From the NCBI GenBank assembly GCA_946965045.2, contig OX337234.1, positions 1,054,001-1,118,000 on the forward strand: a stretch of DNA of 64,000 bases, written 5' to 3'. Below the pieces are notes generated by a model, which saw nothing but the letters and a program-made list of their open reading frames with translations, was not told the origin of the DNA and searched no databases. Of this stretch, positions 31,315 through 41,928 are shown piece by piece; the stretch's first letter is position 1; the number at the start of each line of letters is the position of its first letter. Source of the DNA: Epithemia pelagica. Lineage: Eukaryota; Bacillariophyta; Bacillariophyceae; Surirellales; Surirellaceae. Both the position numbers and the translations under genes were made by a program.

Positions 31315-31992
31315 ATGACCAGAGAAAAATGTTTGATTCCAGTACCTCACACGAACGTACATACTTCTGGTGATAATCAAGACCAGTCATCAAATGAAAT
31401 AGACAAGGATCTTCCGTCTCCATTGGGTATGTCGATTCAAGTTCCAGGCACGACCAGAAAAGAACAAGACGGATCAAACCGAAACCAGACGAGTAGTGTA
31501 CACAGGCGATTGACAGCAGCACCACACGAGGAGGATGTGGTATCAGTGAATATCAAATTCCATTCCAAAACAAATCATGACATGACATTGCCACAGTTTT
31601 GTAATCACTTCTTTCGATTACATTACAAACGCTTTTTTCATCATATAGACGGGATGAGTGATGATCCAACAAATGAGACTTCAACCACACTGGAATTGTT
31701 CGGGAGCACAGAACTTAAGTTCGAAGACCCCAGGATAGGAAATATACGGGCTCATCCGAATTATCAAAGCGAGGGGCCATGGAGAGATTGGGTGATGGCT
31801 AAAGTTCCAAAGAAAAAAAGGAAACCTCTTGACGAGGTATACAACCAACCTCTCGGAGAATTTGATACCATCCTATGTCAAACGATATGCTTCATTCAAA
31901 TACCCATTACTCGAACAGACCACATACAAATACAACCATCACCGGTATGTCAACCTTCAACTTCACCCGAGATGACCCATGTCCTTCTCTGA
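31315..31992 (+). CDS. Probable C-terminal domain of the transposase (frame-shifted or spliced)
   Basis: 225 residues from ATG 31315, only nine bases after the transposase stop. Motifs such as TLPQFCNHFFRLHYKRFFHHI, TTLELFGSTELKF, IRAHPNYQSEGPWRDWVM resemble the C-terminal region of Plavaka-type proteins. The same frame is open upstream of the ATG to the A6 run at 31240. A -1 slip there would fuse it to the transposase. After 31992, coding-like sequence continues in other frames to about 32380 (KWRKRFDLHRIAEIV near 32043; a helical Lys/Glu-rich stretch near 32200-32370), so further short introns or decay are likely. Confidence 0.6.
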   Translation: MTREKCLIPVPHTNVHTSGDNQDQSSNEIDKDLPSPLGMSIQVPGTTRKEQDGSNRNQTSSVHRRLTAAPHEEDVVSVNIKFHSKTNHDMTLPQFCNHFFRLHYKRFFHHIDGMSDDPTNETSTTLELFGSTELKFEDPRIGNIRAHPNYQSEGPWRDWVMAKVPKKKRKPLDEVYNQPLGEFDTILCQTICFIQIPITRTDHIQIQPSPVCQPSTSPEMTHVLL

Positions 31993-32390
31993 ACGACATA
32001 TGTACGGAGTGCAGCTGATATCGAGAAATCATCCGTTCTCTTTCAAAAATGGCGTAAGCGTTTTGACCTACATCGAATAGCTGAAATTGTCATGGTTCCA
32101 CTCCGGAATATTGTTGAGGTTGTTGGTGTAGTGGATGAGAACCCAGAAATGATTCAAGACCGTGATTTTATCCCCAACATATTTCCATTCTTCACTTGAA
32201 AAAGATTTGCTCCAAGAAGACAGTCGTAATTTGAGAAACTTTAGTGACAATGTCTGGGCCGTACGCAACATCAAAGAATGGGCTTCCGAATTCAATGAAA
32301 GTGCCCGTGACAATCTCGAGAAACGCTCTAATGAAATGAAAGAAAGATTGAAACAATCCGTCAGCAATTCGACCTCATGATCATAATTTG

Positions 32391-32582
32391 CCTCTATGGG
32401 GGGTTGTCACATACCAGCACTCCCCTCCTAATCTCCCCCCCCCCCCCCAACCGTACGCGAGCCGACCAATTCAACTCAGAGTGTCACACACAAATTGGAT
32501 GAAATAGTAGATACTTTCCATCGTTTTCCAAAAGTCATCCTCAGTCTTCAGTCAGTTAGGCTATTCTACTCCTCTTCAAACA
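32391..32582. other. Spacer with poly-C tract
   Basis: Non-coding. A C14 run lies at 32435-32448. It leads into the ATG at 32583. Confidence 0.6.
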
Positions 32583-33709
32583 ATGATCAACCCATACAAA
32601 TCGAGGAAGAAAACAGTTCCACCCTTGGTGGTCAAACCAAACTTTCCAGTCACAAAGATACCTCCATCTAATGAAGAAATGATGATCAACCCATACGAGC
32701 TAGAGGAAATAGGGACCCCCATGGTCAAAACGCACTCTCCAACCCCGAAAACTTGCGACGGTGAACATGACAAGAAGCCACCGCCTGCGTCCAAATCAAT
32801 AATCAAATGTCATCCACTTCCTTCTTCTAAGCTTGATACCAAGGAAGAAGAGGAGAAGAAACTTCCACCAATCAAGCGCCCATCGTATCAGTTGATCCCA
32901 AACCCATATAAGAAGAAGCTCAAGGTTGCCGATCCATCTACTATTCCAATCTTGCTATTACATGACTCTCCTCCAATGTGTAAACCAAGAGCAAACCGAG
33001 ATAAGCTGCATCTCGAAGTTATTCGGTTCACCGAGCTTGTCAATAAAATCTATGGATCCAATGATGTTCCCCCAGAGCCAGTCTGTCCTTGGTGTTTTGT
33101 AACCGACAACCTTTCAACAGATCGTAGACTTACAGGAAAATGTTGGCATCGCTTCGGTAAATCTCTCTCATGTGCCGATTGTTGTTATGGTTGTGGAGTG
33201 CCCATGAACGGATGTGATTCAGGTGGGAATGAACGTTGTTGCACCGAAGCCCTGTATATCCATGATTCGATGAATATCACACGCGAAGAATCAGACATAA
33301 ACAAAGTTCCATTGGTGTGTAAGTCTTGCTTAAGGCCATGCAATTCTTATTCAGAATGCGTCTTCTCGCATGGTTGTTGGAACTCTTGCAACAAGTACTT
33401 CGTCTGGCGATTCTGTCATATTGCTGGACGGGCGTTGGTGTACTCACAATTGAAGCCCAATTGCAAAGGACCAGGCACGATTCCCAAACATGCACAGGAT
33501 ATTATCAAAACCCAACAGAGTTGATGTACAACGAACTGCGAGATCCGATGGAGTCTTCTCAGTACACATCTCCATTTTGTCATGTTCTTGACCAAGACTC
33601 CTGGTCTAAATGGCTTGTATCCATGTCTTTCGGTCGATACTACAATTACATGCCGTTCTTCCGTCATTGTTACACAGCCTTGATGTCTTCATCGAAACCA
33701 TTGTATTAA
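32583..33709 (+). CDS. Cys-rich cargo protein, paralogue 1
   Basis: ATG 32583. Exons 32583-33433 and 33475-33709 with a 41-bp intron (an alternative acceptor 6 bp upstream is also in frame), giving 361 residues. Pro/Lys-rich N-terminal 110 residues include two near-identical MINPY units. Then follow multiple Cys/His pairs: CPWC, CWHRFGKSLSCADCCYGCGVP, CKSCLRPC, CVFSHGCWNSCNKYFVWRFC. These are likely zinc ribbons. The C-terminal exon has DSWSKWLVSMSF...YYNYMPFFRHCYTALM. The opposing gene at 33844-34785 shares CP-x-C, the K-[YH]-F-V-W-x-F-C motif and the W...NYMPxFxxC end, so they are paralogues. No known family recognised. Confidence 0.65.
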
Positions 33710-33812
33710 ACAAAGACTCGACTTCTTCGAAAGGCAAACTTGTTACACAGCCTTGATGTCTTCATCGAAACCATTGTATTAAACAAAGACTCGACTTCTT
33801 CGAAAGGCAAAC
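33667..33812. repeat. 73-bp tandem duplication
   Basis: TTGTTACACAGCC...AAAGGCAAAC occurs twice back to back (33667-33739, 33740-33812), essentially identical. It duplicates the last codons and stop of the Cys-rich gene. It forms the spacer between the convergent genes. Confidence 0.9.
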
Positions 33813-33843
33813 TGGGAACAGATAACAAGATTTATAATATATG

Positions 33844-34785
33844 TCAATGATCATTACCATCCATATTTCCACGTTCCAACTCCGCCGTCTCAGCCATTCT
33901 TTCGAGACAATTACGGAAGCACCTGACAAAGAGTGGCATGTAGTTGCGAAAACCAGCCGTAGAATGAGGCAACGAAAGCAACCATACTGCCCATGTTTTA
34001 TCAGATGCTCGGGCATAATCGTATGGGGCACAATCGTTATCATCAAAATAGAAACGGGATCGCAATTCCTCAAGCCAAACGCTGCGGACAATAGTAAACA
34101 TTGGCCAGGTGATTTGACGGGGAAAGTTCACACCATCGTAAAATGATGTTATTTGAAAAGTACGCGCCACAATATGGCGTATGAGCATACAGAACTGCCA
34201 CACGAAGTGCTTATTCTCAGATTCCACACAGACACTGCATGAATCCAAATCTGGTTGTGGAATCCCAAAAGGTATTGAGCGTTCGGGAATTCGGAAACAT
34301 TCCCTACACACCTGACAATGAAATGTTGGATGCCTGTGGCGGTGACATAAGTTACAACGCATCAAAAAATTCTGCTGCCAGATAACTGAATAATCGAGAT
34401 ATGCCGCACGTGTTACCACTGTAGTATTTCCATGATTGCACTGGTGATGTGGTGTGGGACGACCAAGGATAACACAGTATGGACAGAGTTTCTCACCTCT
34501 AAGCATTTCGTCCACCAACCGTTTGAATTCAGTCTGGATCTCATGACCGACACGCATCTCTTCTCTGAGTTGTTCTATGACTTGTGGTACATCTTCTTCT
34601 TCATTATCGTAATCAAAAAAGATCCTCCCAGCGTCTCTGTAACAAGGCCGATCATTCACTTCCAAGTTCCTGTCGTTGATCGCCCGCATTTCTCGTCGTC
34701 GTCTACGTTCCCGAACATAAAAATCTTCTTCCTCCGATTCATCTCCCGATTCATCCTCCGGTTGGTCCTCCGGATTGTCAGCCAT
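33844..34785 (-). CDS. Cys-rich cargo protein, paralogue 2
   Basis: ATG 34785 (upstream in-frame sequence to 34896 has no ATG). 313 residues, no intron needed. An acidic-basic N-terminus (EDESGDESEEE, RERRRRREMR) is followed by a helical region. Putative zinc motifs are CPYC (KLCPYCVILG), CNLCHRHRHPTFHCQVCREC and CSVC. KHFVWQFC and a C-terminal KTWAVWLLSL...NYMPLFVRCFRNCL match the convergent paralogue at 32583. This is probably a zinc-binding nucleic-acid or protein-interaction module. Its role in transposition is unknown. Confidence 0.65.
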   Translation of the reverse strand: MADNPEDQPEDESGDESEEEDFYVRERRRRREMRAINDRNLEVNDRPCYRDAGRIFFDYDNEEEDVPQVIEQLREEMRVGHEIQTEFKRLVDEMLRGEKLCPYCVILGRPTPHHQCNHGNTTVVTRAAYLDYSVIWQQNFLMRCNLCHRHRHPTFHCQVCRECFRIPERSIPFGIPQPDLDSCSVCVESENKHFVWQFCMLIRHIVARTFQITSFYDGVNFPRQITWPMFTIVRSVWLEELRSRFYFDDNDCAPYDYARASDKTWAVWLLSLPHSTAGFRNYMPLFVRCFRNCLERMAETAELERGNMDGNDH

Positions 34786-35040
34786 TCTGTTTGCAGTCTC
34801 CTTCTCTTCGTTTTGCTGTGAATGCAAATACCTGTACTTGTTGCTTCTTCTTTGGATTTTTATGAAACCTCTGCTGTCATATGAACGAGAGTTCAACTGG
34901 AAATAGATCCACGGATAACCGATCGGTCGCGTTTGTGTACAGAAATCGCCACACTATACTATTCACTGTGAGTATTACCACATACTGTGAGGATAAGTGT
35001 AATCATTCCCAACATGGTCGCGTTTCACTCGCTGGGCTGA

Positions 35041-35318
35041 CCTATCGGTGTGGCTTTGCAAAATTTCCATGGACATGGAACAATGACATGCTTCTAGAAC
35101 TCGAATGGCTCCAAATTTTCGTAGAGACCATTTGGGTATCATTTGCATGGACAGTAAAGGCTCTGAACTTGTCTATCATCAACCAAAAGACTTGCAATAG
35201 ACCCTACCGGTGTGGTGTTGCCGTCGTCCCAAAATTCTATGGACATGGAGCAACGACATGCTTCTAGAGCTCGAATGGCTCCAAATTATCTAGAGACCCT
35301 TGGGGTATCATAGGCATT
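35041..35318. repeat. Imperfect direct repeat, about 110 bp
   Basis: 35041-35150 and 35203-35318 share the pattern GGTGTGG...ATGGACATGGA and GACATGCTTCTAGA, with GAATGGCTCCAAATT. It lies in the non-coding stretch 34786-35378 between the Cys-rich gene and the 3' end of the RING unit. Confidence 0.75.
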
Positions 35319-35378
35319 GATTGATGGTAGGTAGTGGTTTTGCTGATAGGTGGACATGGTCTTGTATATTAGAAATCT

Positions 35379-38300
35379 CTATTCGTCACTAGATTTCTGG
35401 CCCGACGCCAAGCCTCCAATTTCATGAGAATTGTCATCCTCGTTTTGTGTTACGGTAGCACTCAAAGATCTTGCATTTGTGCTAAAAAACCAACCAATCG
35501 TATGATTTCCCACATTCTTGTCTTTAGGTGGTATGGAGTGTGTATGGACAGATGTTCCATGTCTGATGATTCTCCCGTCCCATGCGATCGCAATGCCATG
35601 GAATAACCGGATACAAAGCCCATGATAAGTCTTGTCCTTATGCTTTATAAGGACATTGGGAAGGACGAAATACCAATTGTTGGTGCTGCCCGGGTTGGTT
35701 TCTGTCCAGATTGTAAAGGACACTGATGCATCATGAATATCATAGTGGCTTGCATTCATCAAATCGCAACTCAAAATGATGGATGATGACACACCCCTTT
35801 CGTTTCCTCCCAATTCGTTTGGGACATCCAAACCGAAGTTTGTTTCCAGGTGTCTGAAAGCCGATAACACACCAGGGAATTTCCTCTCACAGAATCGCCG
35901 AACACCTCCACAGATTTTTGGCAATATATTCATCATGTTTGGAGATATTTTGAAAAGTTTGTCAGAAAAGAATGTACTTCTGCCACCCGTTTTTGTGCAC
36001 ACACCAACAGATGTCATGGTCCCCATATCACCATGGTTACACCTTGCATTGGCTGATCTCTCTAGTGTACCGCTCTGCGCGAAGTGACATGACCTCTTGT
36101 GTAACAATGAAAGTAGGTTTTTGTCATTTTGCTGAAGTGTTGTCACTTTGACATGGCTGATGGTTTCGTTTTTACCCGCGTACCCACGTGTCCGAACAAT
36201 GAATGTTGTATCTTCTCCGGTTTCCCTTACATCAAACAGAAGCGGACGGACCGAAGTATCAGGCGGAGGGGACAGGTTTCTATATATAATGCTCCATGGA
36301 CGTACTTTCGGCATCCTGTCTTGTTAGCACTGGCTTTATTCAGCAGTGTTTCACGATACCACACTCTAAGAGAATGTTGGTCATTTGGTGTGATTTTTGG
36401 TCTGGACTTTTCACTTGTATAATGATCAGGGGCCCAAAGTGGAGAACCACTTTCGACATCAGACGCTTGGTAGCATTCATGGACAACTCTCTTTGCACTT
36501 TGTGTCCAATCAAAACACCAACACTTGACAACCTTTTTGAGGAATGCCCCACCACTTGGTTGGCCGTCCGAATGTCGTAAACGCAGCCAGGATATAGGTA
36601 GTGCTACCAAAGATGAAGTGCATTCCGATGTTGCATACCCAGTATTCATTATCATTGCCGAAGTATAAAAAATACCGGCCAAAGGGATGATAACGATCAC
36701 GTCATGGAAAATATGGTCCATACAATCATCACAGTTTTTCTTGGATGTGCGACAATGGAAGATTGTATCGTCAAACGCAGACCACATGGTTTTGGGGTAT
36801 TTCCGATGTCCCTTATGTCGTTGACAGCGATTCAGTACACATTCTACCAAGAAGGCACATGGAGACCGGGTTGTTAAGAACTTCGGGTCACATTCTGTCA
36901 CATGAAGCTTGTTGTCTTCGAAACAACAATGGCTTGCTGGATCTTCCGTCACCTCACCAACCACGTCTTTCATTTGTTTGTACATGTTAGGTAATTTTCC
37001 CATGATTGTCTGGAGGTCTGTTGGTGTGATGTCGTAGTCTTTCAGAACCTTTGTATAGCAGATGCCAAACATTCTCCGATCATCATTGCTACTGAGACAG
37101 AGTGATAGTAAGTCGCATAGTCTTTTTGCTACCTTGTCCATGTCAGGAATTCCAAAAAAACACATTTCTGTATGATCGGATTCATTTGGTTTGGAGAATT
37201 TTGTCGTCAAATGGCTAGGTTTCTCAGCCTGTCGTCTCTTATACTTATTCATCGTTTCATGTGTTAGTGTCAACTTCGATAGGCCCTCTTGTCGTCGTTG
37301 CTTGTTCGTGGGTAGTCCCCTGGATGAACCAATGGTCTTACATCCTTTTCTTTTCCTTTCCGGTGAAGTATTCTGTTCGTCAGTATCGTCTTGATTACCG
37401 TGTATTGGAGACTCGTGAATCTCCTTCGTACCTCGTTCGTCTTGTATGCGCTGATCCGTTTGTGTTGTCGTGTTGATGCTACTTCCCTTGTTATGGTCGT
37501 TTTTTGTCATTTGGTCATCGTTGTTCTTGCTGCTACCTTTTTGTTTGTCGGTACTATCCTTTCCTTCTTTGGTTTGTGTCGCATCATCTTGGTTGACACT
37601 GTCATTGTGACAGCTAGACGGATTATCACTGTCAGGTGTGTTGTTGGCATTCTTAGACCCGTTCTCTCCTGAATTTCCGTGTTGTTCGTAAGCAACAATC
37701 TCTTGCTTGCCACATTCCTTGCCCTTTTGTTTGTCTGTAGAACCGTTGCCATCTCTGCTTTGTATCTCTTCTCCTTGTCCACATTCATCTTGGTGACTGG
37801 AGGTTGCTTTCTGACCGCTCTGTCTGTTCCAATCATCCCTCTCCTGATTGTCCTTGGAATTCCAACTAAGTTTGGATAGGCCATCCTGCCCTCCACGACT
37901 CGCTGTAGTGTGATGAATGCCCTTTTCTCTCTCTCTACGAGGTGATTGATTTGGTTGACTATTACCTCTATCAGTTGAGGGACGGTTAGGCTCTCTCTGA
38001 CGGGTACGCCTAGTATGTTCGTTGTTTCCAGGACGACTGTCTCTAAGTGACAAATGGTGCCTGGAATGTTCGTTGTATCCAGGGAATCTCTCCCAATCCA
38101 TCGGATGTCGATTAGACCATTGATTGTGGCTATCTCTATATACCGAATGGTGCCTTGTATGTTCTCTGGAATGTTTGTTGTATCCAGAGAATCTCCTCCA
38201 ATCCATCGAATGTCGATTAGACAATTGATTTTGATTATCATGTCTTCTTTTTCTATCCCGGTAAGTGTTTTCCATGATTTGATCTCTTCTCCCTCTAGAC

Positions 38301-39025
38301 TCGTCTTGGTGGTTATCATGGTATCCATGTTGGTCTTGTCGTTCAATGACTCCTCTTCTAGTTTGTTGGTTATCTTGATCGAAATGTGAATGACGAGACC
38401 CATGATAAACAGATGTATTAGATCCTCTCGATCCTGGATGATCATCATTGAATCGATTCTGTCCATGCTGACAATACACTGGCCTGTCATGTTCAGGTTG
38501 CGAACCCCACTCATTTGTTCTGGGGCTTTGAGCTGTCGACAGGACGTTGTTCTGATTCCGTCCTCCCCACAGCCCATGTGGATTCTCTCTCTTGTCCTTG
38601 GTTCTTTCGTTATCATGTTGGGTTTGCTCTGTTCTATGTCTTTCTTCAGGCAGCTCACTCCGGTTACCCCAATTCGCAGGCATTGCAACGGAACGTGATG
38701 AGTTATTTCCTCCCCATTGCTGGTATTTAGCCTTCTCACCCTCTGGTGACTGATAGATTGCTTTGTGTTCAGAAGGATGAGTATATTTTCTTTGAACAGA
38801 ACGTGTCATAGGACAGAAGTACAATAGACTTTGAATATCCTGGCTGCACACCATACATGTGTTGTGGCCCCGCTGCATCCAATCTCCAACACATTCCCGA
38901 CAAAATGTATGTCTACAAAGAAACAGTTCGCAATCCACTTTTCTGGTCATACAAATCGAACAAACCTCGGGCTTGTATTTTGTCTCAACTCCTCTTTGTT
39001 CTAGTGTTGACGGCTTGTTACTCAC
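35379..39025 (-). CDS. RING-finger protein with C-terminal dioxygenase-like (double-stranded beta-helix) region
   Basis: Exons 39025-36360 and 36315-35379. The 44-bp intron (GTATCG...TGCTAAC...ACAG) splices in frame, giving about 1,200 residues. There is no ATG at the start, so the frame is probably entered from the upstream ORF. A RING finger at about residues 21-60 (CSICMTRKVDCELFLCRHTFCRECV...CMVC) is followed by about 550 residues of Gln/Asn/Arg/Asp-rich low complexity, a Cys-rich region, and a globular end. There, NASHYDIHDASVSFTIW (HxD), WYFVLPNVLI and GIAIAWDGRIIRHGTSV follow the metal-site order of 2OG-Fe(II) dioxygenases of the JBP/TET type. The RING suggests an E3 ligase. The oxygenase reading is a hypothesis. 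Confidence 0.6.
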
Positions 39026-41902
39026 GGGTGATTTTTTGATGATTCTTCAGGGCGTCCCTCAATCGTAGTTGTAGTGTCTTCGACTGTTTTCCTATGTCCC
39101 TCTTCAGGGAATCCCTCGCTCGTAGTTGTAGTCTCTTCCGCTGTTTTCTTGTGTCCCTCTATCTTCTCCGCACCAAACATGTGGATGTTACTCTTGATCT
39201 TTTGTCCACACTGGGGACACCATACATTATGATACTTGAACCGTATTCGTAAGCAATTTCCGTGAACCAGATGTCCACATGGGATGAGGGTACAGACTTC
39301 GCTGTCTGTATCTGTTTTCAATGCCCTGTTACAGCATACGCAAGAATCTGGACAATATACAACGGTCGGTAGCAATCGATTTATATCTCTCTTGGAAATT
39401 TTGGAGTCAAGTAACACCTCCTTCGGTTCTAATCCCACCTTCGGGCACGGTATGAACAATATGTCACAATCCGTAGTCCACGTCTCTGAACACCCACCAT
39501 CAGATAGATCGACGTTCTCCTTGTATTCGTATTTATCGGTATCACGTGAAAACCCCACTTCAACGGGATCATCGTCGCTGTTACCATCGAAATTGTCAGG
39601 TCCCAACACCAAAGGAGAAATCGAATTGCCACCAACAGCATGCTCTAGTCCTCTCGAAAATTCAGTATTGTACCGTATTTGATTACTCGAAAAACAATTG
39701 GATATCGTCATACTCTTGTCTATCTGACCTTCTTTCCGACCCGGGTTTGGTCGACTACTCATTATGTTTCCAAGCATTCTGATCACAATAGCTTGTGGCA
39801 TTGGCTTTGGAGTATCCTTCTTAGGTTCGGGCATTTTCACAATGCGATATCGCCACTTGTTGCATTCCTTGTTTGTATCATGTGTTGTTTCATCTTCTTC
39901 CACTAATGATGGGTCATAACATAGTCTGACAGGCGGGGCACCTTTTGACGTATTGACCAGGTCCCATTTCCGTAGTACATGACGCGTCGTTCCTTCCCAG
40001 TATTGGTCTGATCGATTATGTATTGGTTCGTAGATATGAAGTATCTTTTTGTCGATTTCGAAAGCCAATAAAGCTGGGTCGCTGACATCAGTTGCTGTTG
40101 TCAAGGCAATGATCGCCAATATCAGTGTGTTCGGATCCTGTTGTCTCCATGATGACATAGGAATTTTCTTAGGAAATGGGTTCCTGTTTGCTTCATCAAA
40201 TGTTACTTTGTCAACATATACTAGGTTCTGATGGTTGTGATGGACCATCAATTTCAAACAAGTATAGAAAGACTCAATCGGCATGCCCGTCCTTGAAGTG
40301 TTGTAGCAAAGATCTCTCCGACGATGTCTATGTGGGATATGCAAAACACGCGTTGTAGGGTCCTGGTCATTCATCAACCCACTGTAAGACATGCATAGTG
40401 TGCACCTAAATAATGTCTTGATTTCGACATGCGTGTTGTCCTTCCCCATACTCTTAGCATACTGGGTTGCTAGCTTCATGGCCGACTTGATGTTCTCGTT
40501 GTTTCTGTTAGTTTGTTTTTCCGCAAACTTGTCTAAGTAACCGTCACCAATGTTGTCGATGGATTCATTTGAGTCCCATGAGTCTTTTCTTCTCTTCTGG
40601 TTTACTATAGGATCAAGAACGTGTGGAATTTCAATGAAAGGCGGTGGTACCACACCATCACCTGTCTCCTCATTTCCCTTGTTTATGGAAGCACAACGTC
40701 TCTAAGACAAAGAGATCAATCATTTTTGAGATTGTCTAATCCTTCTCGATTCTTGGCAAGTCGCTCGAACATCTTACCTCGTTGTCTGCGGTTTTTTCAT
40801 CGTCGTCGCTTATAATCTTCCTGACCTCTTCCACACGGTCTGATTTGAGGGCGACTTGGTTCGACGTTGTAATGGAAGTTGGTAGTACTTGTTCCTTTCT
40901 CTCGTCAGTAGGATCATTACCAGCGACGACCTTCTGTCTCTTTTTTGCCGGCGAGTCTGTACTCCGACGTTGCACGGCAATTTCTTTCGATTTCCTGGCA
41001 GACAGTAACTCTTGTTTTTCTATATAATGCAGTAGATCGTAGAACATACCGCCATCGTCTCCGTTTCTTCCATATTGTACCAAAGAATCTCTTTCTTCAA
41101 GGTACATCTTGAACCATGTGTCAGGCATCGTATACAACAGTGCTTTCTCCATTTGGATATTGGAAATCACGTCCATGTTCTCGTCCGATGTCGATTCTGA
41201 GATGAAACGGTGTATGGCCACCATATGTTCGATAACCCATGCGATTTTACCAACAGGTACGAGACGCGGTTTCCTGTAAAGGGAGGAATCATCTAGAAGG
41301 TATCGTTTCAATGCTTCTCCAATCCCACCGATCCCCTTGCGTGTCTTCTTAGAGACTAAGCCATGAGAGGAAAGAAATCTGATAATGGTTTGTCTCAGAT
41401 TCTCAGCACTGTCTATCACTGTCGTCCCAAATGCCTGATTCCAAATATTGGAAACAGGACTGTAGAGAGTCTTTTTGAACAACAGTCGAGCAACCATTGG
41501 AGTCAACTTGTCATCATCATCCATCTCGTTCTTAATTCTTGTGAAACAGAAAACGGAGTGACAGATGATATCTTGGAATGCAGGCGAATAACAGATTGGT
41601 AGGAATATCTTCACATAATGGCCGTCATGTGGTACCTCCACTGTTGTCCATTTTCCTGATTTGTCTTGGAAAACACTTTCATACCAATTGAGGACACTTT
41701 CGTATGTAATGGGCATAATACCGGTGTAGTGAGATTCCTCGCTTGTGTGTGTTCGAAGTATATGATTGGTACCAGAAACAGTCATAGTCGACACGTCCTT
41801 TCTTTTGTTTCGCACTTCATCATTCATTGAAGAAGGGTCACCAGGATTCTTGGCGGTCGGTGGCTTTTTGTAGCGAGGGCCCTTGATGCGGTTGCCCGCC
41901 AT
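39022..41902 (-). CDS. Cargo protein with C-terminal RING finger, two exons
   Basis: ATG 41902. Exons 41902-40778 and 40701-39022 with a 76-bp intron (GTAAGA...CTTAG) spliced in frame, giving 934 residues. The first exon is rich in charged residues and carries basic stretches (AKKRQK). The middle region (NPFPKKIPMSSWRQQDPNTL...ILHIYEPIHNRSDQYW) is globular but unrecognised. A C3HC4-type RING lies near the end: CVCC, CTLIPCGHLVHGNC, CPQC. Two tandem tail repeats of an EGHxKT(A/V)E(E/D)TTTT unit follow. Its stop at 39022 overlaps the next ORF. An A_AAA_AAT heptamer three codons before the stop would allow a -1 shift into the second RING protein. A 32-bp intron or a sequencing indel are alternatives. 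Confidence 0.65.
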
Positions 41903-41928
41903 TTTGTACTTGTCACGATGCACTTTTT

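Noticed and set aside
37191..38739. Long antisense ORFs over the low-complexity part of the RING gene, including a 410-codon frame at 38739-37507
   Set aside because: These are frames on either strand over repetitive CAA/GAT-rich coding sequence. The RING frame has the domains and splice consistency.
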